Position numbers and translations under genes: made by a program. A model generated the notes under the pieces. That model searched no databases. It had not been told where the DNA came from and saw only the letters and a list, made by a program, of their open reading frames with translations. Source: Prevotella denticola (lineage in GTDB: Bacteria; Bacteroidota; Bacteroidia; Bacteroidales; Bacteroidaceae). From it: a stretch of DNA of 64,000 bases. Of the stretch, positions 41,019 through 50,175 are shown piece by piece. The stretch spans positions 806,001 to 870,000 of the forward strand of contig NZ_UGTM01000002.1 of the NCBI RefSeq assembly GCF_900454835.1, read 5' to 3'. Numbering within the stretch: the first letter of the stretch is position 1; the number at the start of each line of letters is the position of its first letter.

Positions 41019-42050
41019 TTACTCGAAAGTTACCTTGCTGAAGACAGGAATGTCCATCTGCGTGAAATCCCCGTCCCTGTATTTGAATGTCCCGACGCAG
41101 GCTATCATCGCAGCATTGTCGGTCGTATAACTGAACTTCGGAATGTAAATCGTCCAGCCATAACGCCCGGCATGGTCACGGAAGGCATTGCGCAGACCAT
41201 TGTTGGCAGAAACGCCGCCGGCAACGGCTACATGCCTGATACCCGTCTGCTTGACGGCCATGCGCAGTTTCTTCATGAGAATGTCCACGATGGCATGTTC
41301 CAGACTGGCTGCGATGTCTTCCTTGTGATGCTCGATGAAATCGGGATCGTCCTGTACCCATTTCCTCATGTTGTACAAGAACGAAGTCTTGAGACCTGAA
41401 AAGGAATAATCGAAGCCGGCGACATTCGGCTCGGCAAACTTATAGGCCAGCGGATTCCCCTGCCGTGCGAGCCTGTCGATAACAGGACCACCCGGATAGC
41501 CCAGCCCCATGACTTTCGAGCACTTGTCAATCGCTTCACCGGCCGCATCGTCGATTGTCTGGCCGAGTACTTCCATGTCGTTATAGGCATTTACCTTTAC
41601 AATCTGGGAATTACCGCCGGAAACCAGCAGGCAGATGAAAGGGAACGGCGGCATATGGCTGTCGTCTTCGCTTTCCTTGATGAAATGGGCCATGACGTGT
41701 CCCTGCAGATGGTTTACCTCGATCATGGGTATGTTCAGCGAACGTGCAAAACCCTTGGCGAAATTGACACCGACCAGCAGACTGCCCATCAGTCCCGGCC
41801 CGCGTGTGAAGGCGACGGCCGAAAGCTGTTCCTTTGCGATGCCTGCACGTTTCAGAGCCTGGTCAACCACAGGTACTACATTCTGCTGGTGTGCCCTTGA
41901 TGCAAGTTCGGGGACGACACCGCCATAAGCCTTGTGTACATCCTGCGAGGCCGTCACATTGCTCTGAATGACATTATTCTTCAGTACAGCCGCACTGGTA
42001 TCGTCACAGCTGCTCTCTATACCTAATATGTAAATATCTTTCTTTTCCAT
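41019..42050 (-). CDS. tsaD: tRNA N6-adenosine threonylcarbamoyltransferase
   Basis: 343 aa from ATG 42050 (MEKKDIYILGIESSCDDTSA). Transfers the threonylcarbamoyl group to A37 of ANN-decoding tRNAs with TsaB/TsaE. Metal-binding HLQGH (IEVNHLQGHVMAHF), LLVSGGNSQIV, GYPGGPVIDRLA and VAGGVSANNGLR are intact. An in-frame ATG at 42059 is possible. Follows map by 65 bases on the same strand. Confidence 0.97.
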   Translation of the reverse strand: MEKKDIYILGIESSCDDTSAAVLKNNVIQSNVTASQDVHKAYGGVVPELASRAHQQNVVPVVDQALKRAGIAKEQLSAVAFTRGPGLMGSLLVGVNFAKGFARSLNIPMIEVNHLQGHVMAHFIKESEDDSHMPPFPFICLLVSGGNSQIVKVNAYNDMEVLGQTIDDAAGEAIDKCSKVMGLGYPGGPVIDRLARQGNPLAYKFAEPNVAGFDYSFSGLKTSFLYNMRKWVQDDPDFIEHHKEDIAASLEHAIVDILMKKLRMAVKQTGIRHVAVAGGVSANNGLRNAFRDHAGRYGWTIYIPKFSYTTDNAAMIACVGTFKYRDGDFTQMDIPVFSKVTFE

Positions 42051-42115
42051 TGTCGTCATTGATCTGATGGTGGCAGAGCCGGACCACATGACTCGTGCAG
42101 CCCCGCCCCTTCTCG

Positions 42116-42979
42116 CTAATGCGTCAGGATTTCCACCCCATGTTCCGTCATAACGAAAGTATGTTCCCACTGGGCCGACGGAAGTTCGTCGGCGGTGATG
42201 ACTTCCCATCCGTAGGGATCGTCGGCATCGATGAACACCTTCCAGGTTCCCATGTTGATCATCGGTTCAATGGTAAACACCATCCCCGGCACCAGCAGCA
42301 TGCCCGTTCCCTTGTGACCATAATGGACCACATCGGGCTGTTCGTGGAAATCGAGGCCGACACCATGACCGCAGAGATCACGTACGACACCGTAGCCGTT
42401 CTTCTCCGCATGCTTCTGGACGGCATGGCCGATGTCTCCGACATAGGAGTACGGCTTTGCAGCCTCAGCTCCCAGGTCGAGGCACTCTCTGGCAACACGT
42501 ACCAGCCGTTCTTTCTCCGGGGTCGTTTTTCCGCCGACGATGAACATACGGCTTGCATCAGCATAGTAGCCGTCAACTATCGTCGTCATGTCAACATTGA
42601 TGATATCACCTTCCTGAAGCACATCCTCCGTCTTGGGAATACCGTGGCATACCACTTCGTTGATGCTCGTGCAGACGCTTTTCGGGTATCCTTCATAATT
42701 CAGGCAGGCAGGAACCGCATTGTGGTCCTTGCAGTATTGCATACAGATATCGTCAATCTCCTGTGTGTTCATCCCTACGTGGATAGCTTCGGCAACGGCA
42801 TCCAGACAGCCCGTATTTACCACTCCGCTCTTGCGGATGCCTTCAATCTGCTCCGGCGTCTTGATAAGGTCGCGTGTCGGAACCAGTTTGCCCTTCTTTT
42901 CGAGAGCCATTATCTTCAGATCCATATCGGTAGGCTCCTGCCCTGGAAGACAGTGCCACCTTTTCTTTTTCAACTGCAT
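42116..42979 (-). CDS. map: Type I methionine aminopeptidase
   Basis: 287 aa from ATG 42979 (MQLKKKRWHCLPGQEPTDMD). Removes N-terminal Met co-translationally. The five metal ligands are visible: two Asp in NVDMTTIVDGYYADAS, His in CGHGVGLDFHE, Glu in FTIEPMIN and Glu in the QWEHTFV tail. A short N-terminal extension (about 40 residues) with one Cys and one His precedes the catalytic domain, as in other Bacteroidota Map. Preceded by a TTG-19-TAATTTTG promoter; likely cotranscribed with tsaD. Confidence 0.96.
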   Translation of the reverse strand: MQLKKKRWHCLPGQEPTDMDLKIMALEKKGKLVPTRDLIKTPEQIEGIRKSGVVNTGCLDAVAEAIHVGMNTQEIDDICMQYCKDHNAVPACLNYEGYPKSVCTSINEVVCHGIPKTEDVLQEGDIINVDMTTIVDGYYADASRMFIVGGKTTPEKERLVRVARECLDLGAEAAKPYSYVGDIGHAVQKHAEKNGYGVVRDLCGHGVGLDFHEQPDVVHYGHKGTGMLLVPGMVFTIEPMINMGTWKVFIDADDPYGWEVITADELPSAQWEHTFVMTEHGVEILTH

Positions 42980-43000
42980 AATACCTATATATTCGTTCTG

Positions 43001-43030
43001 CAAAATTACGATAATTAAAAGACAATACAA
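43001..43030 (-). promoter_or_regulatory. Promoter of map
   Basis: Minus strand TTG (43030-43028), 19 bases, TAATTTTG (43008-43001), 21 bases before the map start. Confidence 0.8.
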
Positions 43031-43199
43031 AATAAATCAAGCCCTTTTCTTGTACAGGGCATTGATCGGGCCGACTGACATGACCGCCCAGAGACAATGC
43101 TGTATGAAACTGTCCTTTACAGAGCTGCGAAGCGTTACAGAGGGCGATTGGATACAAGGAACGACATATTCTGACATTTCTTAAGCAGATCGCAGAAAG

Positions 43200-43284
43200 T
43201 TCCCAACCGTCTGGGAACAGTGTTCCCAACAGTCGGGACCTCTGTTCCCAATGCCTGGGAATCCCGTTCCCAGACGGTTAGGAA
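43200..43284. repeat. 22-23 bp phased TTCCC...GGGAA palindrome array, locus C (4 units)
   Basis: Units start at 43200, 43223, 43245 and 43267 (spacing 23, 22, 22): TTCCCAACCGTCTGGGAA, TTCCCAACAGTCGGGAC, TTCCCAATGCCTGGGAA, TTCCCAGACGGTTAGGAA. The whole array lies in the 409-base gap (42980-43388) between map and smpB, beyond the smpB stop. The rest of the gap holds the map promoter and no gene. Confidence 0.85.
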
Positions 43285-43388
43285 GACTTCGGCTGTGGCC
43301 AGGCTGTAACCTCGGATTGCAATACCCATGACACCGTCCGGATCCAGAAATTTTCCTTGATGTTATCCCGTAAACCCATCGGTCTTCT

Positions 43389-43868
43389 TTAATAATGTTT
43401 CCTTGCACGGTCCATTTCCCGCCGGTCTTCCTTTTCCTTCAACGTCTGTCGCTTGTCATACTCTTTCTTGCCTCGTGCCAGTGCAATATCCACCTTGGCA
43501 CGCCCATGTTCGTCTATGAAAATCAACGTCGGGATGATGGTGAAGCCCGGGGTCTTCGATTCTGCCTCAAGGTTGCGTATCTCCTTGCGTGTCAGCAGCA
43601 GTTTACGGGGACGCCTGGCTTCATGATTGGCGTACGACCCGTAGAAATAAGGAGAAATGTTCATTCCCTGCACCCACATTTCTCCTTTGTTGATATAGCA
43701 GAAAGAATCGACCAGCGAAGCCTTCCCTGCACGGATCGACTTTATCTCTGTACCGGTAAGGACAATACCCGCCGTAAAAGTATCGACAAAGAAATACTCG
43801 AACGAGGCTTTCTTGTTCCTTATCTGTACAGGCGATTTCCTCCTTCTCTCTTGTTGTTCCTTGTTCAT
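43389..43868 (-). CDS. smpB: SsrA-binding protein
   Basis: 159 aa. Binds tmRNA and brings it to stalled ribosomes. OB-fold core: [26 protein letters not shown], then [28 protein letters not shown] and the C-terminal tail [23 protein letters not shown], which folds into the decoding centre. Its ATG overlaps the stop of the DUF4375 gene by 4 bases, so translation is probably coupled. Confidence 0.97.
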   Translation of the reverse strand: MNKEQQERRRKSPVQIRNKKASFEYFFVDTFTAGIVLTGTEIKSIRAGKASLVDSFCYINKGEMWVQGMNISPYFYGSYANHEARRPRKLLLTRKEIRNLEAESKTPGFTIIPTLIFIDEHGRAKVDIALARGKKEYDKRQTLKEKEDRREMDRARKHY

Positions 43869-44371
43869 TCTTCAATCGTTGCAAAATTCTCAATATGGTC
43901 GTCAATATAAGCCGCAATCATTGCCGTCCATTGCTCTTCGTTGACGATGAACGCATCATCAAAATCATCGAACTCGGGCATCTGCTCGTACAGAGCCATG
44001 AAGTCGCTGTCGGAGACTACTGCCTCTATCGCCTCGTGATACTTCTCGTAATACTTCTTTGCATGGCGGATGTGTACATACAGCTCCCGCAGTCCCCAGT
44101 TACGCATGGCAACGGCAAAAGGATTCCTGAAGATAAAAGTTCCATAGCCATTGTAAATCAACTGGATGTAGCCGCCCTCCATCACCTCCTGGTGAAGATA
44201 GCTCCACGCCAGTAATGTAATCTGGTCAGCAGTAAGCTGCTGCATGGTCTCCAGTGTCAGACTGTTGCCTATTGCACTACTGATGGCATCAATGAAAACC
44301 TGGACAAAGCTGTCCATCCCCTCTTCTGCGGCTTTGCGTATATCGCTGTCTTTAACTTTCACGTCGGTCAT
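43865..44371 (-). CDS. DUF4375 / DMP19-like protein
   Basis: 168 aa from ATG 44371 ([20 protein letters not shown]); the frame extends 11 codons further but those residues overlap the promoter. All-helical sequence with [29 protein letters not shown] and [20 protein letters not shown] match the DUF4375 (DMP19) family, whose members can be acidic DNA-mimic-like or unknown. Acidic C-terminus. A minus-strand TATCTTTG at 44402-44409 lies 31 bases upstream. First gene of the pair with smpB. Confidence 0.83.
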   Translation of the reverse strand: MTDVKVKDSDIRKAAEEGMDSFVQVFIDAISSAIGNSLTLETMQQLTADQITLLAWSYLHQEVMEGGYIQLIYNGYGTFIFRNPFAVAMRNWGLRELYVHIRHAKKYYEKYHEAIEAVVSDSDFMALYEQMPEFDDFDDAFIVNEEQWTAMIAAYIDDHIENFATIEE

Positions 44372-44401
44372 AGCTGTTGTCTTACAAATTTTATAGCACT
44401 G

Positions 44402-44409
44402 CAAAGATA
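44402..44409 (-). promoter_or_regulatory. -7 box of the DUF4375-smpB operon
   Basis: TATCTTTG on the minus strand; the nearest TTG upstream stands at 21 bases (44433-44431). Confidence 0.6.
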
Positions 44410-44464
44410 AGGCTTTTTATTGATTAAACACAAAGAGCCGTCTAAAAACAGAGCATATATGCCA

Positions 44465-44499
44465 AAAGAAAAAGTCTGCCCAGAATCCTGAGCAGACTT
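44465..44499 (-). terminator. Terminator of the rubredoxin gene
   Basis: Minus strand AAGTCTGCTCAG-gatt-CTGGGCAGACTT (one G-T), followed by TTTCTTTT. Confidence 0.85.
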
Positions 44500-44523
44500 C
44501 TATGTTCTGAAATCTAAATCTGA

Positions 44524-44688
44524 TTATTCGTCAACGGGCTTGAAATCATCCTTTCCTACACCGCACAGAGGGCAGACCCAATCATCTGGGATATCCTCAA
44601 AAGCCGTACCCGGCTCAATGCCGCCGTCTGGATCGCCTACCTCCGGGTCATAGATATACCCGCAGGTTTCACATTCGTATTTCTTCAT
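44524..44688 (-). CDS. Rubredoxin
   Basis: 54 aa. A one-electron carrier with a single iron held by four Cys: [19 protein letters not shown] near the N-terminus and [15 protein letters not shown] near the C-terminus, exactly the rubredoxin spacing. Start ATG 44688. Has its own promoter (44742-44772) and terminator, so it is monocistronic. In anaerobic Bacteroidota rubredoxins serve reductive oxygen or peroxide detoxification; the partner here is not visible. Confidence 0.97.
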   Translation of the reverse strand: MKKYECETCGYIYDPEVGDPDGGIEPGTAFEDIPDDWVCPLCGVGKDDFKPVDE

Positions 44689-44741
44689 AATGTTTTTGAT
44701 GTTTATGATGTTAAATATTACCTTTGATTATTTATCGGACG

Positions 44742-44772
44742 CAAAGTTATAAGTATTCTGCAATAATTACAA
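44742..44772 (-). promoter_or_regulatory. Promoter of the rubredoxin gene
   Basis: Minus strand TTG (44772-44770), 20 bases, TAACTTTG (44749-44742). Confidence 0.75.
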
Positions 44773-44906
44773 GCTAAAACCGTTAAAAAATGTCATCTCC
44801 CGGTATCTGCTGCATACCGGACAGCAGCTGCCATGTTTGTCCGGCAGGAACAGGAAGGCGGTTTTTAGCGGTCTCATCCATCTTTTCGCACACGCTGTCC
44901 GGGTGT

Positions 44907-45707
44907 TCAGAGTTCAAACACCTCGCTCGGTATCTTGCGTTTCAGCACGTCAAGCATGAAGTCTTTCCCGGCAATGATGCCACTGTCACGCAGCACCGCC
45001 TCTATCGTCTTCTTCGCCAGTTCCGGATGATTGTTTTCATCACTCAGATGGCACAGCCACACATAGCGCAGAGCCGGGGAGGCATTCTCCACAAGTGCCT
45101 TCGCACAGGCTTCATTGCTCAGGTGTCCGTCGGGGCCGCTGATACGTTTCTTCAGATGGCGTGGATAAGGGCCTGCTTCCAGTTTCTCCGGTTCATGATT
45201 GGCTTCAATCACAAGATAATTTGAGATGGAAATATAATGGGCGATGTCTTCTGTGATGTGGCCGCAATCGGTCACCAAGGTGAAACGGATGCCACCGCAC
45301 TCTATAGAGTAGCCCACACAGTCTGTGCTGTCGTGCGGAACACCGAAAGGAGTCACACGGAATGCCCCGATCATGATTTCCTTACCCTTTACCAGATTCT
45401 TTGCCAACTGGCTGTCGATTTTCCGTCTCACACACCAGTTCCGGCTGATGCCCCGATGGACATCTTCCGTAGTATATACCGGCAGATGCAGGTCGCCGCT
45501 GATGGAACCGACCGATTTCACATGGTCAGCATGGTCATGGGTGATAAGCACATTGTGGACCATGCTCAATTGCAGACCGTAGTTGTGGAAATGTTTCTTT
45601 AGAGAGCGAATACCGACACCGCAGTCAATCATCAGACAGTCGGTGCCTGTATAGAGAAGATAGCAATTACCGCTACTACCACTGCCGAAAGATAGAAATT
45701 TCAGCAT
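44907..45707 (-). CDS. MBL-fold metallohydrolase (YycJ/WalJ-like)
   Basis: 266 aa. Starts MLKFLSFGSGSSGNCYLLYT, the typical opening of the YycJ/WalJ group; metal site LITHDHADHV (HxHxDH), further His in GVPHDSTDCV and Asp in LVTDCGHIT, and WLCHLSDENNHPELA near the C-terminus. Relatives are thought to be nucleases or to affect cell-wall signalling in Firmicutes; activity here is unproven. Preceded by an exact TTG-19-TACATTTG promoter and monocistronic. Confidence 0.93.
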   Translation of the reverse strand: MLKFLSFGSGSSGNCYLLYTGTDCLMIDCGVGIRSLKKHFHNYGLQLSMVHNVLITHDHADHVKSVGSISGDLHLPVYTTEDVHRGISRNWCVRRKIDSQLAKNLVKGKEIMIGAFRVTPFGVPHDSTDCVGYSIECGGIRFTLVTDCGHITEDIAHYISISNYLVIEANHEPEKLEAGPYPRHLKKRISGPDGHLSNEACAKALVENASPALRYVWLCHLSDENNHPELAKKTIEAVLRDSGIIAGKDFMLDVLKRKIPSEVFEL

Positions 45708-45724
45708 TATCTTATTATTTTAGG

Positions 45725-45754
45725 CAAATGTAATAAAAGATTTTTGATAGGCAA
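45725..45754 (-). promoter_or_regulatory. Promoter of the MBL hydrolase gene
   Basis: Minus strand TTG (45754-45752), 19 bases, TACATTTG (45732-45725), 17 bases before the start. Confidence 0.8.
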
Positions 45755-45826
45755 AACCGTTGGTAACATTTGCCGAAAGTTTCACATTTATTTTATGAAT
45801 AATTAAATATAACGGGCCTGGCGGTC

Positions 45827-48091
45827 TCAGAAAGGAAGTCCGACGGCAAAATGGAAAGTAAAGTCTCGCTTCATATTCGGATGCCACAGGGCATAATGCT
45901 CTTCCGTACTGGCATAGGCCGGATTGACAGCTTTCATACCGCCGTCGAAACGAAGGATGAAGTAATTGAAGTTCAAACGCAGTCCCAGTCCGTATGCCAC
46001 AGCCAGCTGCTTGTAGAAGTCCTTGAAATGGAACTGGCCTCCCGGCTGCTCCGCATAATTACGGAGCGTCCAGATGTTTCCCGCATCGACAAAGACTGCA
46101 CCGTCAAGTTTCCAGAAGAGATGCGTGCGGTATTCTGCATTGAGATCAAGTTTCATGTCACCCGTCTGGTTGATGAAGTCTATCCTTCCGTCAACACCAC
46201 GGAACTTTCCTGGTCCCAGTTCCCTTACACTCCAGCCCCGGACAGAATTGGCGCCGCCCGAGAAATAGCGTTTCTCAAAGGGTAAGACCGTACTGTTCCC
46301 ATAGGGGAAAGCAATGCCGATACCACCATGCAAAGCCAGGGAGTTGCGGTCGTCGAAGTGGAGTATCTGCGTGTAGTCAAAGTCGAACTTCGCATATTGT
46401 GCATAGGCTATGTTGAACAGTGTCCGCTTGCCCTGACTGTTCTCCTTGAACTTGAACACACTGCCCAATCCGTTCAAGACATTCCCGGCCAGTTCAGCCC
46501 ATGCCCTGAAGGCATGGCTTGAACTGCTGTAATGCAGTCCGAAGCCCGTGCGCATGATGAACAGATCCTGGTAATTATACCGCAGAATGGCGTTGCGTGT
46601 CGTAGCATTGTCCAGATAGTCGCGCTTGAAGGTGTCACTGATCCACGGCATGTAGATATAGCTTAGGTCGAGGAGGTCGAAGTCGTAGGTAAGATGATGG
46701 ACAGGATCTGCCCAATGGTATTTCCATGCTGAAGAGAATATCCTGCGGTAGAATTCCGGACGGTTCTGCAGATTCCAGCCCACAGAAACCTCCGAGGCGG
46801 CAGTACTTCTCCGCCTGAAATCCCTTGATATGAACGGAGCCAGGAAGCGCGGGAACTGCAGACGTGCCTGCACGCTGTACTCTTCGTAGTCACTGTTCTT
46901 GTAGCCTTCCAGCCCTTTGATGGCCTCGAAGGCGGCCCGAAGCTCCACACTTAAATGTTCACTCCCCCGGAAGAGATTGCGGTTCTGGTAAGACAGCACG
47001 GCCGCCGCCCCCAGGTCTCCGGCCGTATTCGTCCCCTCCGGCTGGAAAGAAATGGTGTTGGGCTTGTTGTTGGAAACCTGGATGTCGGCATCCAGATAAT
47101 GTGTCGAGGAGGTCGTATAGGCAAACGACCTGCCGATAACCAGACTGTCGAAGCGGGGCGTCTCCCGGAAGTTGATGCCCGTGTAACGCACTGCACCGAG
47201 GCGCGAGAAGTTATTGTAAGTCTTCTGCAGGTCCGTCGCAGAGAAATACTTTCCTTTTTCAATCAGCGTGTTGTCTTCAAGCACACTCCTACGGAGATGG
47301 AAGCCCGTGGAATCGCCTGGAATGAAGTTGACCTTGTTGATGATGTAGCGTGGGTGAAGCGTCGGCCTGGCACTGCTGCTTTCAACATATTTCATCAGAT
47401 GCAGCGTCACACTTACATGCTGTCTGCCTTGGGTGGAATCAGCTGTATAATAGATGAAATCCTTATGGAATCGATAGTAGCCGGAGTCATTGAGGATATG
47501 CGTAAGCCTTTTGCGTTCATCGTCCAGAGAGGTAACAGTAAACTGGTGCGGACGCTCCGTGTCTGACGAAAGATGGGGCGCAAGCACCTTTCTCACAACG
47601 GAGTCTTCTATATCATAATTGAAATGGTCGATGATATAAGGTTCTCCCGGATGAAGCCGGTAGATGGCGGTAAGTTTTTTCCCTTTGATTTTCCTGTCAA
47701 GTTCGACAGAGGCTTTCATGTAGCCCATATTCTGCATGGCGACTTTCAAGTCCTCACACGAAAGCCGTGCCTGGAGCGTGTCATACACCACAGGCTCCTC
47801 GCCCATCCTGCGCAATGTCCGGTTGATCCACTTCGTGGTGTCCTTCCCTGCCATGACGTATGTCCCCAATGGAATCTTGAAAAGTGAGAACCACCGGGAG
47901 TTGCCTTTCTGGCGTACATACTGCATTAAAAGCGAGGAATTGATGTCCTTACGGTCAGAACGCAGTTCGACCTTATCCAGAAGATACTTCCCCTCCGGAA
48001 CCAGACTGCCTGATGAACACGCTATGATGACAAGTGTTGACAGGCATGAAAGAAACAGTGCGGCAACCTTATATAATCTTGAAAACAACAT
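45827..48091 (-). CDS. tamL: TamL-type outer membrane assembly lipoprotein (BamA/TamA family)
   Basis: 754 aa from ATG 48091 (MLFSRLYKVAALFLSCLSTL), giving a lipoprotein signal ending VIIAC-SSG. POTRA domains occupy ~40-330 (GEPYIIDHFNYDIEDS, KYFSATDLQKTYNNFSRLG), followed by a 16-strand Omp85 barrel with the family lid motif FSGGANSVRGWSVRELGPG and the final strand ending FTFHFAVGLPF. In Bacteroidota TamL replaces TamA and works with TamB in outer membrane protein assembly. tamB is not adjacent here. TAACTTTG at 48188-48181 (minus) is the probable -7 box. Confidence 0.9.
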   Translation of the reverse strand: MLFSRLYKVAALFLSCLSTLVIIACSSGSLVPEGKYLLDKVELRSDRKDINSSLLMQYVRQKGNSRWFSLFKIPLGTYVMAGKDTTKWINRTLRRMGEEPVVYDTLQARLSCEDLKVAMQNMGYMKASVELDRKIKGKKLTAIYRLHPGEPYIIDHFNYDIEDSVVRKVLAPHLSSDTERPHQFTVTSLDDERKRLTHILNDSGYYRFHKDFIYYTADSTQGRQHVSVTLHLMKYVESSSARPTLHPRYIINKVNFIPGDSTGFHLRRSVLEDNTLIEKGKYFSATDLQKTYNNFSRLGAVRYTGINFRETPRFDSLVIGRSFAYTTSSTHYLDADIQVSNNKPNTISFQPEGTNTAGDLGAAAVLSYQNRNLFRGSEHLSVELRAAFEAIKGLEGYKNSDYEEYSVQARLQFPRFLAPFISRDFRRRSTAASEVSVGWNLQNRPEFYRRIFSSAWKYHWADPVHHLTYDFDLLDLSYIYMPWISDTFKRDYLDNATTRNAILRYNYQDLFIMRTGFGLHYSSSSHAFRAWAELAGNVLNGLGSVFKFKENSQGKRTLFNIAYAQYAKFDFDYTQILHFDDRNSLALHGGIGIAFPYGNSTVLPFEKRYFSGGANSVRGWSVRELGPGKFRGVDGRIDFINQTGDMKLDLNAEYRTHLFWKLDGAVFVDAGNIWTLRNYAEQPGGQFHFKDFYKQLAVAYGLGLRLNFNYFILRFDGGMKAVNPAYASTEEHYALWHPNMKRDFTFHFAVGLPF

Positions 48092-48180
48092 GGATAATCT
48101 GTATGATCTTATGCAAAAACTATGCAGACAGGACACAGAAGAGGACCCGCCTTCGTCCTGCCGGATGCAGCTAACTCATG

Positions 48181-48239
48181 CAAAGTTACTAAAAAGTTGA
48201 GAGTAACAGGCGGTGGATGGATAGTTTTTTGTAAATTTG
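48181..48239. promoter_or_regulatory. Divergent promoter region tamL / SpoU methylase
   Basis: Minus-strand TAACTTTG (48188-48181) faces tamL and plus-strand TAAATTTG (48232-48239) faces the methylase, whose GTG start follows after four bases. Neither has a clear TTG at 19-20 bases. Confidence 0.5.
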
Positions 48240-48243
48240 CGAA

Positions 48244-48972
48244 GTGATATCAAAGAATAGAACAAAACTGATTCGTTCTCTCGAGACCAAGAAAGGCAGG
48301 GAGAAGGCTGGACTGTTTGTAGCAGAAGGGCCGAAAGTTGTCAGCGATCTGCTACACGGAGGATTCTTAGCAGAAGAGGTCCTGGAGGATATCGAGGATA
48401 TCAGGAAGGTTTCTTTTCTCAAGCATCCACAATCGGTATTGGGCATCTTCAAAATGCCGGAAGAAGCTGATGAGACCTCCAAGGATTACTCCAAAACATT
48501 CCATGAACATATTGAGGGGCAGCTCGTACTTGCTCTCGACAGTGTGCAGGATCCCGGCAACCTTGGAACGATTATCCGGATAGCCGACTGGTTTGGGATT
48601 GATGACATATTCTGCTCCCATGAGACGGCAGACTGCTGGAATCCGAAAGTGGTACAGGCTACGATGGGAAGCATCGCAAGAGTGAAGCTGCACTACCTGG
48701 ATCTGAACCTGCTGATAGATAATCTGCCGATCGACTATCCGGTCTATGCCACCCTCCTTGACGGGAAAAACCTCTATGCACAACCCCTCACGGCACACGG
48801 CATGATTGTAATGGGGAACGAAGGAAACGGAATAACTCCGTTGCTCAGGACGAAGATCAACCGCAAACTGTTGATTCCGAATTACCATGCCGGACGAGAG
48901 GCGGCAGAATCTCTGAATGTCGCTGTTGCCACATCCATTGTCTGTGCAGAGTTCAGAAGAAGACAAGGATAA
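48244..48972 (+). CDS. TrmH/SpoU family RNA 2'-O-methyltransferase
   Basis: 242 aa with a GTG start at 48244 (then MISKNRTKLIRSLETKKGRE reading). N-terminal RNA-binding substrate domain, then the SPOUT knot: VLALDSVQDPGNLGTIIRIADWFG, IVMGNEGNGITP and LIPNYHAGREAAESLNVAVATSI, the three TrmH motifs. Target RNA not determinable. GTG lies four bases after a TAAATTTG box, implying a leaderless message. Divergent from tamL. Confidence 0.92.
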   Translation: MISKNRTKLIRSLETKKGREKAGLFVAEGPKVVSDLLHGGFLAEEVLEDIEDIRKVSFLKHPQSVLGIFKMPEEADETSKDYSKTFHEHIEGQLVLALDSVQDPGNLGTIIRIADWFGIDDIFCSHETADCWNPKVVQATMGSIARVKLHYLDLNLLIDNLPIDYPVYATLLDGKNLYAQPLTAHGMIVMGNEGNGITPLLRTKINRKLLIPNYHAGREAAESLNVAVATSIVCAEFRRRQG

Positions 48973-49021
48973 ACACCGGGCACCATGACACCTTTCCTTA
49001 AATAACCCTCAAAAGTTGTGT

Positions 49022-50068
49022 ATGATAGATTTACAGAGATTAGTCAGACCGAACATCCTGAAGCTGTCCACCGGTTTCCATGCTGAAAGCGAAACCGACG
49101 GACAACCTTGCCGCATAGCCCTTGATGCCAATGAGAATCCGTACAACAAGCCCTTCAATCGCTACCCATCCGATTGCCAACGTGAACTCAAGGCGCAGCT
49201 CGCAAAGCTGAAAAGGGTTGCGGATAATGAGATTTTCCTCGGCAACGGGTCCACGGAAGCCATAGATTTATGTTACCGCATCTTCTGCCAGCCGCGAATC
49301 GACAATGTCGTAGCCATAGACCCCACCTGCCGACTGTACAGACAGTTCGCAGCTGTCAATGACATTGAATACCGGCCTGTTCCGTTATCCGACGATTTCC
49401 AGCTGGATGCTTCACAACTGCTCAAGGCCTGTAACGGACATACGAAGCTGGTATGGCTCTGCTCGCCCAATACACCGAGCGGGAATACACTTGACACGGA
49501 AGAAGTAGAAAAGGTGTTAAGGACATTCCACGGCATGGTAATCATCGACGAAGCCTACTCCGACTTCTCCCGCCGAAATCCCTTCCGCATACGGCTGGCC
49601 GAATTCCCCAACCTGATAGTCCTCAATACGTTTTCAAAGGCGTGGGGCGGAGCTGCCGTGCGGCTGGGCATGGCATTCGCACAGAATGCAGTCATCGACT
49701 TGTTCAACAAAGTGAAACCGCCTCACAACATCAGCCGGATGGCACAGGAGTGTGCGATTGACTTGCTCCGTCACCGTTATGACATAGAAGATTGGACAAA
49801 GATAATCCTGCTGGAACGGCAGCGTGTGATGAAAGCATTCGAAAGTCTGAACTGCTGCGAGAATGTTTATCCCTCCAGTGCCAACTTCTTTCTGGCACGG
49901 ATGAAAAATGCCCGGAACGTGTACGGCTATCTTGCCGAAAAGGGCATCTGCGTATATGACTGTTCCCAGGAAGCATTATGCGAAGACTGCCTGCGGATTA
50001 CCATAGGATCGAAGGCTGAAAATTCCGAAATCCTCGGGCTACTCAGATTCTACAGTCCTGCAGAATAA
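49022..50068 (+). CDS. hisC: Histidinol-phosphate aminotransferase
   Basis: 348 aa from ATG 49022 (MIDLQRLVRPNILKLSTGFH). PLP enzyme of histidine synthesis. LDANENPYN, FLGNGSTEAIDL, WLCSPNTPSGNTL, VIIDEAYSDFS and the Schiff-base Lys in NTFSKAWGGAAVRLG are all present. Unlike the usual hisGDCB operon, no other his gene is near: a SpoU methylase lies 49 bases upstream and a PLP-binding YggS gene converges. A role as a broader aromatic or histidinol-phosphate aminotransferase is therefore possible. Confidence 0.9.
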   Translation: MIDLQRLVRPNILKLSTGFHAESETDGQPCRIALDANENPYNKPFNRYPSDCQRELKAQLAKLKRVADNEIFLGNGSTEAIDLCYRIFCQPRIDNVVAIDPTCRLYRQFAAVNDIEYRPVPLSDDFQLDASQLLKACNGHTKLVWLCSPNTPSGNTLDTEEVEKVLRTFHGMVIIDEAYSDFSRRNPFRIRLAEFPNLIVLNTFSKAWGGAAVRLGMAFAQNAVIDLFNKVKPPHNISRMAQECAIDLLRHRYDIEDWTKIILLERQRVMKAFESLNCCENVYPSSANFFLARMKNARNVYGYLAEKGICVYDCSQEALCEDCLRITIGSKAENSEILGLLRFYSPAE

Positions 50069-50175
50069 GTCCGGAAAATACCGGGACATATACGAATGCC
50101 CCTTCACACCGGTATGCGTCCCAGTGATAAGTCCGGTCCGGATACCCAACTCACAGAAGAAATAAGGAACAGAGA

